From assembly GCA_946499505.1 (NCBI GenBank), contig CAMMSL010000003.1, positions 90,653 to 154,652 on the forward strand: DNA of 64,000 bases, in the 5' to 3' direction. Made by a program: the position numbers and the translations under genes. The DNA comes from an uncultured Lachnoclostridium sp. (GTDB lineage Bacteria; Bacillota; Clostridia; Lachnospirales; Lachnospiraceae). The notes below the pieces were generated by a model that ran no database searches, was not told where the DNA came from, and worked only from the letters and a program-made list of their open reading frames with translations. How positions within the stretch are numbered: position 1 is the stretch's first letter; each line of letters opens with the position of its first letter. Positions 54,244-64,000 of this stretch are shown one piece after another.

Positions 54244-55620
54244 ATGAAAAAGAAACTGGTAAGCGCTTTATTATGTACGGCAATGGTTACATCCATGATC
54301 GCGGGCTGCGGAAGCACAGGCGGCAATGAAAGTGACAACAACGGCGGAACAGAAGCAAACAGCGAAGAAACAGGCTCAGAGGAGCAGGGAAAAGTTTTTA
54401 ACATCTACTGCTGGAACGAAGAGTTCAAGACAAGGATCACAGACCATTATGCAGACTATGAAGAAGTAGATGCTACGACCGGAAAGATCGGTGATATCAC
54501 TGTAAAATGGAACATCACCCCGAGTGACGACAATGCATACCAGAACAATCTGGATGCGACACTTCTGAAACAGGCTGATGCGGCTGCTGATGACAAGATC
54601 GATATGTTCCTGGTTGAGGCCGATTACGCATTAAAATATGTAGACAGTGATTATACGATGCCTATTAAAGATCTGGGAATTACTGATGACGATCTGTCAA
54701 AACAGTATCAGTATACAAAGGATGTTGTTACGGATTCCGACGGTGTCCTGAAAGGCCTGTCATGGCAGGGCTGCCCGGGAGTTCTTTTCTATAACAGAGC
54801 GGCGGCAAAAGAGGTATTCGGAACAGACGATCCGTCTGAAGTACAGGAATATGTAAAAGACTGGGATACCTTTAACAATACGGCAGCTACACTAAAAGAC
54901 GCAGGATACAGTATTATGTCCACGGTAAATGACTCCTACCGTGTATATTCCAACAATGTATCTTCTCCGTGGGTAGTAGACGGCAAGATCAATATTGACG
55001 ACAACATCATGAACTGGGTAGACGATTCGAAAGAGCTGGTAGACGCAGGCGAGACAAATACATATGAACTCTGGAGCGATGACTGGAGCAAAGGTTTCTA
55101 TCCGGACGGAAAAGTATTCTGCTACTTCGGACCTGCATGGCTTGTAAACTTCTCTATGGCAGCTGACACAGAAGGCAGTATCGGATACGAAGGCGGCTGG
55201 GGCGCTACTGAAGGACCGCAGGGCTTCTTCTGGGGCGGCACATGGATCTGCGCGGCAGAAGGAACAGACAATGCTGATCTGATCAAAGACATCATGCTGA
55301 CAATGACAACAGACGACACGGTAATGAAAGAGATCGTAGTAGACGATGATGATTTCGTAAACAATCAGGACGTTATGAACGAAATGGCTGAAGACACAAG
55401 CTATTCAAGCAAGATCCTCGGCGGACAGAACCCGATCGGCATCTACTGCGCAGGCGTTGAGAATCTTGATCTGAGCAACCTTTCCGCATATGATCAGGGA
55501 TGTAACGAAGAGTTCCAGAACGCGATGAAGAACTACTTTGAAGGCAGTGCTACAAAAGATGAAGCACTCGATCTGTTCTATAAAGCAGTGGTAGAGAAAT
55601 ATCCGGAACTTACATACTAA
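54244..55620 (+). CDS. Sugar ABC transporter solute-binding lipoprotein
   Basis: A 458-residue lipoprotein. The signal ends with lipobox IAGC (Cys22), followed by an acidic Gly/Asn/Glu linker and a type-1 extracellular solute-binding domain (FNIYCWNEEF, LKGLSWQGCPGVLFYNRAA). It binds the oligosaccharide outside the cell and hands it to the two permeases. AAAGGAGG lies before the ATG. A stem-loop between it and the permeases may give higher levels of the binding protein. Confidence 0.92.
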   Translation: MKKKLVSALLCTAMVTSMIAGCGSTGGNESDNNGGTEANSEETGSEEQGKVFNIYCWNEEFKTRITDHYADYEEVDATTGKIGDITVKWNITPSDDNAYQNNLDATLLKQADAAADDKIDMFLVEADYALKYVDSDYTMPIKDLGITDDDLSKQYQYTKDVVTDSDGVLKGLSWQGCPGVLFYNRAAAKEVFGTDDPSEVQEYVKDWDTFNNTAATLKDAGYSIMSTVNDSYRVYSNNVSSPWVVDGKINIDDNIMNWVDDSKELVDAGETNTYELWSDDWSKGFYPDGKVFCYFGPAWLVNFSMAADTEGSIGYEGGWGATEGPQGFFWGGTWICAAEGTDNADLIKDIMLTMTTDDTVMKEIVVDDDDFVNNQDVMNEMAEDTSYSSKILGGQNPIGIYCAGVENLDLSNLSAYDQGCNEEFQNAMKNYFEGSATKDEALDLFYKAVVEKYPELTY

Positions 55621-55691
55621 TTAAGTATAAGAACACGTAAATTGTGAAATCGCACACAGATAAAAATTGGGTGCGACAGCAGGTGATTTGG

Positions 55692-55735
55692 GCTGCGCCT
55701 GCCGTGCCGCAAGGCAGGCGGACGCAGCTTTCATT
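55692..55735 (+). terminator. Intercistronic stem-loop between binding protein and permeases
   Basis: GCTGCGCCTGCC (55692-55703) pairs with GGCAGG and CGCAGC (55713-55728, with a CGGA bulge), followed by TTTCATTTT. It probably acts as a partial terminator or 3' mRNA stabiliser. Confidence 0.6.
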
Positions 55736-55758
55736 TTCTGAAACGGAGGACGGATCAG

Positions 55759-56673
55759 ATGAAGAAACAAAGAAGCAGAGTGTCCGGCTATAATAAGTGG
55801 GGATATATTTTCCTTATCCCATTTACGCTGGCATATGTAATATTCCAGCTCATACCGCTGGTAAGTACAATTTATAACAGTTTTTTTGAAAACTATATGT
55901 CCGGACTGACTCAGATCGGTCCGACGTTTGTAGGACTCGACAACTATGTGCAGCTCTTCGAGGGGGGAGATATCTGGATATATGCGAAGAATACAATGGT
56001 GCTGTGGATCATGTGTTTTATTCCGCAGATCATCTTATCGCTGCTGTTGGGAGCCTGGTTTTCAGATACACGTCTCAGGCTGAGAGGATCCAGATTTTTC
56101 AAGACGGTGATCTATCTGCCGAACCTGATCATGGCGTCAGCTTTCGCCATGTTGTTCTTTACATTGTTTTCAGACGGAGGGCCGATCAACTCGCTGCTCA
56201 TGCAGATCGGATTTATCGATACGCCGTATAAGTTCCTCTCCAATACGGGAAGCGCAAGAGGTCTGATCGCTCTTATGAACTGTCTGATGTGGTTTGGAAA
56301 CACGACGATCCTTCTGATGGCCGGCATGATGGGAATCGATACGAACCTCTTCGAGGCGGCGGAAGTAGACGGGGCAACCTCTACTCAGGTGTTCTATAAG
56401 ATCACACTCCCGCTTCTGAGGCCTATCCTCGTATATGTGATCATTACCTCTCTGATCGGCGGATTACAGCTGTTTGATGTTCCGCAGATCCTGACTAACG
56501 GAACCGGAGATCCGATGCGTTCTACCATGACGCTGATCATGTTCCTCAACAAGCATCTGTTCAGTAAGAATTACGGCATGGCCGGCGCTCTTTCGGTTGT
56601 ATTGTTCATCATGACAGGTATCCTGAGCCTTATCGTATTCAAGGTGACAGGAAACGATAAGAGAAAGGGGTAG
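55759..56673 (+). CDS. Sugar ABC transporter permease, MalF type
   Basis: A 304-residue inner-membrane permease with six helices and the EAA loop EAAEVDGATSTQVFYKITLP that contacts the ATPase. GGAGGAC lies before the ATG. It pairs with the next gene. No ATPase gene follows, so an ATPase encoded elsewhere, such as MsmK, is required. Confidence 0.93.
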   Translation: MKKQRSRVSGYNKWGYIFLIPFTLAYVIFQLIPLVSTIYNSFFENYMSGLTQIGPTFVGLDNYVQLFEGGDIWIYAKNTMVLWIMCFIPQIILSLLLGAWFSDTRLRLRGSRFFKTVIYLPNLIMASAFAMLFFTLFSDGGPINSLLMQIGFIDTPYKFLSNTGSARGLIALMNCLMWFGNTTILLMAGMMGIDTNLFEAAEVDGATSTQVFYKITLPLLRPILVYVIITSLIGGLQLFDVPQILTNGTGDPMRSTMTLIMFLNKHLFSKNYGMAGALSVVLFIMTGILSLIVFKVTGNDKRKG

Positions 56674-56677
56674 GATT

Positions 56678-57544
56678 ATGAGCGGAAAAAACAATGACGG
56701 TTTAAAGAAAGGCCTGGGAATCAAGGCGAGAAGAATATTGGCATATATTGTCCTTATTATCATAAGTTTCTTCTGCCTGTTCTGGTTTTACATACTGTTT
56801 ATCAATGCTACAAGGTCAAATGGAGAACTGCAGGCCGGATTTACACTTCTGCCGAGTACCCATGCGATTGATAACTGGAACAATCTTCTCCATGGTACAC
56901 TGCCCATTGTGCAGGGCATGCTGAACAGTCTGATCATTGCAGGCTCGAGTGCGGTGCTGAGCGTATATTTTTCCACGATGACGGCTTATGCGATCCATGC
57001 ATATGATTTCAGACTGAAAAAGTATATCTATCCGTTTATCTTGATGATCATGATGATCCCGACACAGGTGACGGCGCTTGGATTCGTACAGCTAGTATCC
57101 CGTATGGGCCTTGAAGATTCATTTATACCATTGATATGCACGACGATTGCGGCACCGGTTACATTCTTCTATATGAAGCAATATATGGAAAGCACTCTTC
57201 CGCTTGCCCTGATCGAGGCGGCCAGGATAGACGGATCCGGTGAGTTCCGGACATTTAACCATATCGTGCTTCCCCTTATGAAACCGGCGATCGCAGTACA
57301 GGCAATCTTTACATTTGTGAGCAGCTGGAATAATTACTTTACTCCGGCTCTGATCCTGCATGACGACAATAAAAAGACACTGCCGATCCTGATCGCCCAG
57401 CTGCGTGCCGCAGACTGGCTGAAGTTCGATATGGGGCAGGTATATATGGCGATCGCATTCTCCATCTTCCCGGTGATCATCGTATATCTGGTATTGTCCA
57501 GACAGATCGTTCAGGGTGTTGCGGTAGGCAGTGTGAAAGAGTAA
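56678..57544 (+). CDS. Sugar ABC transporter permease, MalG type
   Basis: A 288-residue permease with six helices and EAA loop EAARIDGSGEFRTFNHIVLP. It starts 4 bases after the MalF-type gene, with AAAGGGG as ribosome site. It completes the importer. The following 230 bases (57545-57777) show no gene; a terminator-like hairpin lies at 57778-57823. Confidence 0.93.
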   Translation: MSGKNNDGLKKGLGIKARRILAYIVLIIISFFCLFWFYILFINATRSNGELQAGFTLLPSTHAIDNWNNLLHGTLPIVQGMLNSLIIAGSSAVLSVYFSTMTAYAIHAYDFRLKKYIYPFILMIMMIPTQVTALGFVQLVSRMGLEDSFIPLICTTIAAPVTFFYMKQYMESTLPLALIEAARIDGSGEFRTFNHIVLPLMKPAIAVQAIFTFVSSWNNYFTPALILHDDNKKTLPILIAQLRAADWLKFDMGQVYMAIAFSIFPVIIVYLVLSRQIVQGVAVGSVKE

Positions 57545-57777
57545 ATTTCATCAAGGGATTTATCATAAAATTTACTCATAATATAAGAAATATTACATGG
57601 ATATGAGAAAAATCACATTGACAGATAGAAAATAAAGTGATATTTTTAGAAAAATATATACCAATATTTTGAAAAAGTGTGGCAAAATGAAAATGGGCCA
57701 TCTGCAATGTGTATAAGTTGGAATTTTCTGACAGTTAAACGGGGGAAGACAATAAATTGTGAAGAAAGATACGCAGG

Positions 57778-57833
57778 AGGAAGTATTGCCCGGGAAGCAG
57801 AGTCCTTAGGGGTAATACTTCCTTTGTATTTGT
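57778..57833 (+). terminator. Terminator hairpin downstream of the importer operon
   Basis: AGGAAGTATT (57778-57787) and AATACTTCCT (57814-57823) form the outer stem, with inner GCCC/GGGT pairing, followed by TTGTATTTGT. Confidence 0.7.
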
Positions 57834-57948
57834 TATAATCTGTACTGCCGTACCGGTTCCCGGGTACGGATGACATAGAAAGGCCGTATGAGCCTGTTTA
57901 GTTATTTATTTCTATGAACTTATAGGGAAAGGGAGGTATAAGAATCAT
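57831..57948 (+). promoter_or_regulatory. Extended -10 promoter and leader of the adhesin gene
   Basis: TGTTATAAT (57831-57839) is an extended -10 element overlapping the end of the terminator. The roughly 105-base leader contains a CCGTACC/GGTACGG hairpin (about 57849-57868) and GGGAAAGGGAGG before the ATG. Confidence 0.55.
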
Positions 57949-60900
57949 ATGAGACAGAAACTAAAACGTATTGTCTGTACCCTGTTGGTATCAGTCATGG
58001 TTCTGGGAATGATGCCGTCTTACGCATTTGCGGAAGAAAGTGCGGATACTGTTGAGACGGTGGAAAATGGCATCGGACAGGAAGAGATGCAGACAGAGGA
58101 ATCTGATCAGACGGGGACGACAGAAAAGAAGGAAGTGACAGAAACCGATAGCGGGGAATCCTCTGATAAAACGGAAGTGACAGAAACCGGCAGTGGGGAA
58201 TCTTCTGTTAAGACAGAAGTGACAGAAACCGGATCTGAAGTAACCGACAAAGAGGAAGCTTCCGATCAGACCGAAAGTAATATCCGGAAATCAGATAATA
58301 ATCAGACTGCGGATGATTCATCCAAACAAGAAGCTGATAAACAGAAGAAAGTACAGCAGAAAACGATCCGGAGTGCGGATGTGTCCGGGGATAATGCGGT
58401 ACCGCAGGCAGACGGCGAATATGACAATGCTGATCTGGGCAGTACAGATCTGAATCAGTTTACAAAAGAGGCAGAATTTCTGAAAGACGGAGAGTCGACA
58501 GACACGCTGAATGACGGAGACAGCTATACAGTGCATTTGTCCTTCAGCGAAACGGAAGGCATAGAAGGACAGATTAATTTTAATGAGAAAATGACATATA
58601 CGCTTCCGGAAGGACTGACTCTGGTTGACCCAGGAAATAACATTTCAGTCAATGCCAGTGTCATAGGAGGGGACGGGCAACTTCATAACGTAACTGTAAA
58701 CTTCATAGTCGGACGTGACAGTGAAGGGAATATTACTCTTACGCCGCAAAGCAATCAGGAAGAAAAACTGGAACTTCTGTCACGGGCAGATAATGCAGCG
58801 TTTGATATGTATGTTAATGTACGGTATAACGGCGAAGAGGAAAAAGACGAGATTGATTTTGGAAATGATGTTATCAAAGAGATTACAGTTACATCAGAAA
58901 GTGACCTTGCCATCAATAAGACAGCGTCTTATAACAAAGCGAATGGTACTGTAGATTATACCCTTACCATAACATCGTCCGGCTCTAACACGAATGTGCA
59001 TCTGTCCGATACAATAAGCGGTAATGCGGTAACTCTGGATCCGGACACAATCCGGGTGACCAGCAATATGGGAACAACGGATGCTCAGGTTACTGCCAGC
59101 GGAAATGTTCTCGCAAGCAATAAGTTTAATATGACCGGCGGTGAAGTCGTAACGGTGACGTACAGTGCTGCAGTTGATTATACAATGCTTGACGGCAATA
59201 TTATCGGCTTGGATGATACAAAAAATACACTTAGCGTAGATTCGGACAAGAATCATCCTGAGGATGTGTCTGCAGGTATCAATCATCAGACGGCGTTTGA
59301 TTATGCGTCAAAAAGCAATGTCGGGGGATTTGACAGTGCTGAAGTGAGTAAAGACAGCAAGAGTTATATCCTGTCGTGGCAGATTGTTGTCAACCCGGAT
59401 TTCATGGATACCGGCGATATTAAGATAACAGATAAATTAGGCAATACAGATATCCAGTCATATGATCCGGACAGTTTTCAGCTTGCCGCGGTTACGAAAG
59501 ATGGAACATCGGTCGACCTTAGTAACGTATCGTTTAAACCGCCATTAAAAACTGCTACAGATTGGATCCAGAGTCTGCCCTCTGTGATAGGCGACAAGCC
59601 GGTCCGTTATACAATCACATACAACACACTGGTGGATAAGGCAGCAATCGACGATTCATGGACGCAGACGACAGTCTCGAATGATCTGGACGTTCCGGGC
59701 ACAGAGGGAGACTCAACAATATTTGTGGACATACCGGCTCAGAACGACTATCAGGTAACAAAAGAATATACGGATGCCGACATGGATGCACGGACTGTGG
59801 ACTGGCTTGTTACGGTAACCGCCCCGGAAGAAGGGTTTAAAACATTTACTGTGACAGATACACTGCCGGGAACATGGAGTAACAATACATGGTATGGTAA
59901 CGTGGCAAATAAAGAGTCACTGATTGTAAGAGTAAATGGCGAAGTGCTGGAAGAAGGAACGGACTATACTGTAGATTGGGACGGGAATTATACTTCCGGT
60001 AATCACCCTGCGAATTTTACAGTTACGTTTAAGAACGGAGCGGATGGAAAGGGACTGGCGGCAGCTAAAGAAGGAACCGGAGACCAGACGGTTACCATTG
60101 CCTTTACAAGCAGTTATGGCGAAACAGGATGGCCGGAAGGTCATATGATGACGAATACAGCCAGCGTTACAGCCAACGAAGTAACACATACTGCAACGGC
60201 GTCTTACACACCGGCGGATAAAACGATTGAAAAGACGGTGGATAACAATGGCTCCTTCGATGACAGCAGCCTTAGCAAAGAAGTTACATATTATGTGGCA
60301 ATTACCGGAGTGACAGAAAGTGATCTGGAAGATGGAAAGATTACTGTTACCGATACCTATAATTCCAAGTATTTGAGGATTGTCGAAAATCCCTACTGGC
60401 AGGATGGTACAAACGTATACGGTACAAATGAATCAGGCAATTATAATGGGGCGGCAGGGGATGATTATCGCTATATGATTACATATGGCGAGCCGTCTGC
60501 TGACGGAAAGAGAGAAGTATCGTTCACATTCGAGCCGATAAGGGACAGCGGCGGCAATCTTTATTCCCGCTACTATTTCCGTTATCAGATGGCAATTGCA
60601 GATGCAGACGCCATGCGGGAACTGGTAGAGGCTGCTGCGTCCGATCCCACGGGAAGTCTTGACGAATATCTGTCAAACACGGCTGCGTGGGGAGATCTTA
60701 CGGATGAATATACGGTCGGATTTGAGAGCAGCCCGCTGAGCAAATCCGTGTTCGACAAGCCGACAGCAAACAATAATCAGACAATCACATGGCAGCTGAC
60801 AATCAATCAGAATAAAGCGCGCTTGAACAACGGCGAACCAATGGAACTGGTTGATGACTTTACTGTACAGGATCCGAGTGAGTATGAAATGACCTATGTG

Positions 60901-63900
60901 GATGGCAGCATGAGTATTTCCTATGACGGTGTATCACAGAATGATGTCGACTATACGTATACCGAGAGTGAAAACGGAGGTGGTACGCTTACATGGAGCA
61001 TACCGGATGAGACAGCAGTTGTTATCAAATATCAGACTCAGATTGTAGGAGATACAACAGGCAAGACCCAGTTCCGCAATCGTGCAAAGCTGAATGGGGA
61101 GGAGTTTACGGACAATGCCGGTCAGGATTATACGATTGAATCCGGCGGCTCCGGTACGGCATCTACACTTAATTTTGATATCCTGAAGCAGGATATCAAC
61201 GATCTGACGGTAAATCTGCCGGGAGCAATGTTTAAGTTATATGCCGATGACGGCAGCGGCAATCCTACTCCTATGATAGTGGACGGTAAAGAGGTTGTTC
61301 CGTCATATACTTCCGGCGAAGACGGCGTAATACGGGTGATTTCCAATCAGACTGCAAATGGCTGGGCGCTTCGGAACCATCGTATTTATTATTTGAAAGA
61401 AGTAAAAGCACCTGAAGGATATGATATACCGGAGGACGGCATATGGATTAAAATCTGGATTACTGAATTCGGAGATGATAACATCGATGAGGCAGAAGGT
61501 GAAGTAGCACGGCCGGATGATGCGATTGTAGTTAATAACAATACAACGATCCGCGTGACAAACGGTCAGGTAACAATTCCTGTATCCAAGCAGCTGCTTG
61601 GCGGAGAATGGAAGGACGGCGAACAGTATCAGGTGGAGATTACTGCAGATCCTGCATCTGAGAAGCCGGCTCCGATGCCCTCTGCATCAACTCTGACATT
61701 TACAGCGGACAGTACAGATTATTTTGTATTGTCAGGCTTTACTGAGGCCGGCACATACAGATATCTGATCCGTGAGGTTGTTCCGGAAGAAAAAGAGGAC
61801 GATATTACATATTCAGGGGCTGTATACAACCTGGTCGTAACAGCAGAGCAGATGCAGGAAACAGAAGATTCGCCGGCACATCTGGAAGTCGGTTATACAC
61901 TTACAAAGATACGTGATGATCAGGGCAATGAAATAAATGTACCGGTTTCAAGTGCAGATTTTATCAACTCCAAAGGTACAGGAAATCTGAGCCTGACCAA
62001 GGTAGTGGAAGGAACGACGACGAAAAGTACATTTGATGTTCAGGTTAAACTGGATAATACATCTGTCAATGGTAAATACGGAGATTTAACTTTTAAAAAC
62101 GGCATAGCTGATGTTCAATTAACCGCAGGACAGACTAAAACTGCTACAGGGCTGCCGGCGGGAGTAACGTATACCGTGACAGAGGTAAATGTGCCGGATG
62201 GATATCAGGTAAGTTACAGCGGAGAAACCGGAACGATAACTGCAGGAGGAACAGCACAGGCAACGGTAACGAATACCTATCATCGCACGGTTGATGTCAG
62301 TGTAGAAAAGAAGTGGCTGGATTGCGATAATCAGGATGGAAAACGTCCTGAATCTATTCAGGTACAGCTTTATGCAGACAACAATCCGGTAGGAGAGGCA
62401 GTAACGCTGAACACTGACAATGATTGGAGCTATACATGGAGAGGACTGGACGAGGAAATAAACAGCACTTCAATCACTTATTCAGTAAAAGAAGTCGGAG
62501 AGGCAAATGGAACGATCCAGTTTAACGGTGCAACATATCGCGTAATGTATGGCAAAAATGAATCTGAGAAAAATAAGCTGACCATTACTAATACCCATAT
62601 TCCTGAAACGGTCAGCGCAACGGTCCGTAAAGTATGGAATGATGCCGATAATCAGGACGGAAAGAGACCGCTGAGTATCCGTGTGGCACTGAAGAACGGA
62701 AATACCCTGATAGATACGGTTACCCTAAATTCAGACAACGATTGGAAAGCAACAGTAGAGAACCTGCCGAAGTATACGAACGGTATAGAGAATGTCTATA
62801 GCTGGACAGAAGATATGACAGGAATGCCGGAGGGATACACACTTACAGGCAGCAGTACCGAGGGAACCGTGACAACGCTTACGAACAGTTACACACCGGA
62901 GACAATACAGATACCCGTAACCAAGAACTGGCGGGATAATAATGATCAGGATGGTATCCGTCCGAAGGTGGTTACGGTAAAACTTCTGGCGGACGGAAAG
63001 GATACAGGAAAGACGCTGGCATTGACTGAGGCAGACAACTGGAGCGGCTCCTTTACCGATCTTGCAAAATATAAGGGCGGAGTAGAGATCAGCTATACAG
63101 TTGAAGAAGTAGTTGTAGATGGATACGAGGCAGTTATTGAGGGAAATATGACAGCGGGATATGTGATCACGAACAGTCATATTCCAGAGACAACAGAAGT
63201 ATCCGGAAGCAAGACCTGGGATGATGCGAATAATCAGGACGGAAAACGCCCGGCATCTATTACGATTCATCTGCTGGCAAATGGAAAAGAACTGGAAGAC
63301 AAAGAATTAACAGTTACAGCTGATGATGGTTGGAAATGGGAGTTCAAGGATCTCCCGAAGTATGAGAACGGAAAAGAGATTACCTACACCATTACCGAGG
63401 ATGCGGTTCCGGATTATACGATAGAGATAGACGGCTATGATGTGACCAACAGCTACACCCCCGGAAAGACCAGTGTAACAGTGACCAAGAGCTGGAATGA
63501 CGCAGATAATCAGGATGGCAAACGACCTGATAGTATACAGGTACAGCTCTATGCAGATGGAAAAGCACAGGGAGAACCTGTTGTGCTGAATGATAAGAAT
63601 CACTGGAGCCATACGTGGTCAGATCTGGATGAGAAAGCAGACAGCAAAACGATCGAGTATACAGTAAAAGAAGTCGGAGAAACAGACGGTAAGATTGATT
63701 TCGACGGCGCAGAGTATGAGGTGACCTGCACCGGAGATGCCACAACGGGTTATACAATCACGAACAGTTATACTCCAGAGACGACGGAAGTATCCGGAAG
63801 CAAGACCTGGGATGATGCGAATAATCAGGACGGAAAACGCCCGGCATCTATTACGATTCATCTGCTGGCAAATGGAAAAGAACTGGAAGACAAAGAATTA

Positions 63901-64000
63901 ACAGTTACAGCTGATGATGGTTGGAAATGGGAGTTCAAGGATCTCCCGAAGTATGAGAACGGAAAAGAGATTACCTACACCATTACCGAGGATGCGGTTC
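57949..64000 (+). CDS. Giant secreted Cna_B-repeat adhesin, 3' end beyond the window
   Basis: At least 2017 codons remain open to the window edge. A signal peptide (about 1-28, ending YAFA) is followed by a low-complexity Ser/Thr/Glu region (about 29-145) containing repeats of KTEVTETGSGESS. From about residue 318 come isopeptide-type adhesin domains (AINKTASYNKANGTVDYTL), a SpaA-like prealbumin domain (about 1073-1190), a pilin-linkage-type domain (about 1205-1340) and another beta domain. From about residue 1447 there are at least six Cna_B modules with NQDGKRP signatures. Cna_B domains form Lys-Asn isopeptide bonds and make stiff stalks. A sorting signal (LPxTG) would be expected past the edge. 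AAGGGAGG precedes the ATG. Confidence 0.92.
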   Translation, partial: MRQKLKRIVCTLLVSVMVLGMMPSYAFAEESADTVETVENGIGQEEMQTEESDQTGTTEKKEVTETDSGESSDKTEVTETGSGESSVKTEVTETGSEVTDKEEASDQTESNIRKSDNNQTADDSSKQEADKQKKVQQKTIRSADVSGDNAVPQADGEYDNADLGSTDLNQFTKEAEFLKDGESTDTLNDGDSYTVHLSFSETEGIEGQINFNEKMTYTLPEGLTLVDPGNNISVNASVIGGDGQLHNVTVNFIVGRDSEGNITLTPQSNQEEKLELLSRADNAAFDMYVNVRYNGEEEKDEIDFGNDVIKEITVTSESDLAINKTASYNKANGTVDYTLTITSSGSNTNVHLSDTISGNAVTLDPDTIRVTSNMGTTDAQVTASGNVLASNKFNMTGGEVVTVTYSAAVDYTMLDGNIIGLDDTKNTLSVDSDKNHPEDVSAGINHQTAFDYASKSNVGGFDSAEVSKDSKSYILSWQIVVNPDFMDTGDIKITDKLGNTDIQSYDPDSFQLAAVTKDGTSVDLSNVSFKPPLKTATDWIQSLPSVIGDKPVRYTITYNTLVDKAAIDDSWTQTTVSNDLDVPGTEGDSTIFVDIPAQNDYQVTKEYTDADMDARTVDWLVTVTAPEEGFKTFTVTDTLPGTWSNNTWYGNVANKESLIVRVNGEVLEEGTDYTVDWDGNYTSGNHPANFTVTFKNGADGKGLAAAKEGTGDQTVTIAFTSSYGETGWPEGHMMTNTASVTANEVTHTATASYTPADKTIEKTVDNNGSFDDSSLSKEVTYYVAITGVTESDLEDGKITVTDTYNSKYLRIVENPYWQDGTNVYGTNESGNYNGAAGDDYRYMITYGEPSADGKREVSFTFEPIRDSGGNLYSRYYFRYQMAIADADAMRELVEAAASDPTGSLDEYLSNTAAWGDLTDEYTVGFESSPLSKSVFDKPTANNNQTITWQLTINQNKARLNNGEPMELVDDFTVQDPSEYEMTYVDGSMSISYDGVSQNDVDYTYTESENGGGTLTWSIPDETAVVIKYQTQIVGDTTGKTQFRNRAKLNGEEFTDNAGQDYTIESGGSGTASTLNFDILKQDINDLTVNLPGAMFKLYADDGSGNPTPMIVDGKEVVPSYTSGEDGVIRVISNQTANGWALRNHRIYYLKEVKAPEGYDIPEDGIWIKIWITEFGDDNIDEAEGEVARPDDAIVVNNNTTIRVTNGQVTIPVSKQLLGGEWKDGEQYQVEITADPASEKPAPMPSASTLTFTADSTDYFVLSGFTEAGTYRYLIREVVPEEKEDDITYSGAVYNLVVTAEQMQETEDSPAHLEVGYTLTKIRDDQGNEINVPVSSADFINSKGTGNLSLTKVVEGTTTKSTFDVQVKLDNTSVNGKYGDLTFKNGIADVQLTAGQTKTATGLPAGVTYTVTEVNVPDGYQVSYSGETGTITAGGTAQATVTNTYHRTVDVSVEKKWLDCDNQDGKRPESIQVQLYADNNPVGEAVTLNTDNDWSYTWRGLDEEINSTSITYSVKEVGEANGTIQFNGATYRVMYGKNESEKNKLTITNTHIPETVSATVRKVWNDADNQDGKRPLSIRVALKNGNTLIDTVTLNSDNDWKATVENLPKYTNGIENVYSWTEDMTGMPEGYTLTGSSTEGTVTTLTNSYTPETIQIPVTKNWRDNNDQDGIRPKVVTVKLLADGKDTGKTLALTEADNWSGSFTDLAKYKGGVEISYTVEEVVVDGYEAVIEGNMTAGYVITNSHIPETTEVSGSKTWDDANNQDGKRPASITIHLLANGKELEDKELTVTADDGWKWEFKDLPKYENGKEITYTITEDAVPDYTIEIDGYDVTNSYTPGKTSVTVTKSWNDADNQDGKRPDSIQVQLYADGKAQGEPVVLNDKNHWSHTWSDLDEKADSKTIEYTVKEVGETDGKIDFDGAEYEVTCTGDATTGYTITNSYTPETTEVSGSKTWDDANNQDGKRPASITIHLLANGKELEDKELTVTADDGWKWEFKDLPKYENGKEITYTITEDAV
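63184..64000 (+). repeat. 591-bp in-frame tandem repeat inside the adhesin
   Basis: The sequence from 63184 recurs from 63775 after exactly 591 bases (197 codons). Over the visible 226 bases the two copies differ at only two positions near the start (ACAACAGAA versus ACGACGGAA). Each period holds two Cna_B modules. The second copy is cut by the window end. Confidence 0.93.

Noticed and set aside
63184-64000. Direct repeats near the window end considered as CRISPR or mobile DNA.
   Set aside because: They are in frame, 591 bases long and encode Cna_B modules.

Overview
The window looks like a chromosomal segment of a gut Firmicute of the class Clostridia, most likely family Lachnospiraceae. 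This rests on gene content (DUF5721-like and DUF6106-like small proteins, a DUF4358/MBOAT/DHHW O-acetylation cluster, Csp-like S8 peptidase, two permuted GH3 enzymes, a cellobiose phosphorylase, MsmK/UgpC ATPase), on strong AGGAGG-type ribosome sites, on consensus sigma-A promoters and on moderate GC. No species call is made. No rRNA operon, CRISPR array, complete insertion sequence or prophage is visible.

Layout. 0-4 kb: end of a GPH-type sugar transporter, a membrane-anchored GH3 glycosidase and a four-helix membrane partner. 4-6.2 kb: LytTR response regulator and GHKL sensor kinase. 6.2-8.3 kb: acylphosphatase, proC and a thioredoxin-reductase-like flavoprotein. 8.34-9.13 kb: no intact gene, but two adjacent long imperfect palindromes whose four arms are related. 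9.1-15.5 kb: small membrane protein, PucR-type regulator, MsmK/UgpC ATPase, cyclophilin, htpG behind a perfect CIRCE operator, and a DUF5721-like protein. 15.6-19.5 kb: a four-gene O-acetylation cluster. 19.5-26.3 kb: RluF-type pseudouridine synthase, NAD-dependent DNA ligase, a DUF1538 membrane protein with a PII-like partner, and a ClpX paralogue. 26.3-30.3 kb: subtilisin-like protease with Cys in place of the catalytic Ser, REP-like palindromes, a zinc-ribbon/LEA-like protein overlapping an LspA-like peptidase, and a HAD phosphatase. 30.4-33.8 kb: ECF sigma factor, membrane protein and ABC exporter. 33.8-36.6 kb: an AT-richer accessory patch with hicAB and two metal-ribbon proteins. 36.6-37.3 kb: tmRNA, tRNA-Val and tRNA-Ala in one minus-strand unit. 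37.5-47.3 kb: zinc-dependent phospholipase C-like protein, UMF1-type MFS transporter, MacB/FtsX-type ABC system with a coiled-coil permease, AEC transporter, PduL and a Na/Pi cotransporter with PhoU domain. 47.5-57.5 kb: a beta-glucoside utilisation locus (GH3, GH94 phosphorylase, LacI regulator, solute-binding lipoprotein and two permeases). 57.9 kb to the end: a giant secreted Cna_B-type adhesin, cut by the window edge inside a near-identical 591-bp repeat.

How the genes work together. The cello-oligosaccharide importer at 54-57 kb carries no ATPase; the solitary MsmK/UgpC at 10.7 kb is a natural energiser. Imported disaccharide can be phosphorolysed by the GH94 enzyme or hydrolysed by the cytoplasmic GH3. 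The LacI regulator sits between these genes with three copies of a shared motif. Stress and proteostasis genes (htpG with CIRCE, cyclophilin, ClpX paralogue, tmRNA) are scattered. The items most worth following up are the 8.34-9.13 kb palindromic pair, the Ser-to-Cys subtilase, the DUF1538-PII pair, the terminator-bearing leader before the MacB-type ABC system, and the repeat-expanding adhesin.
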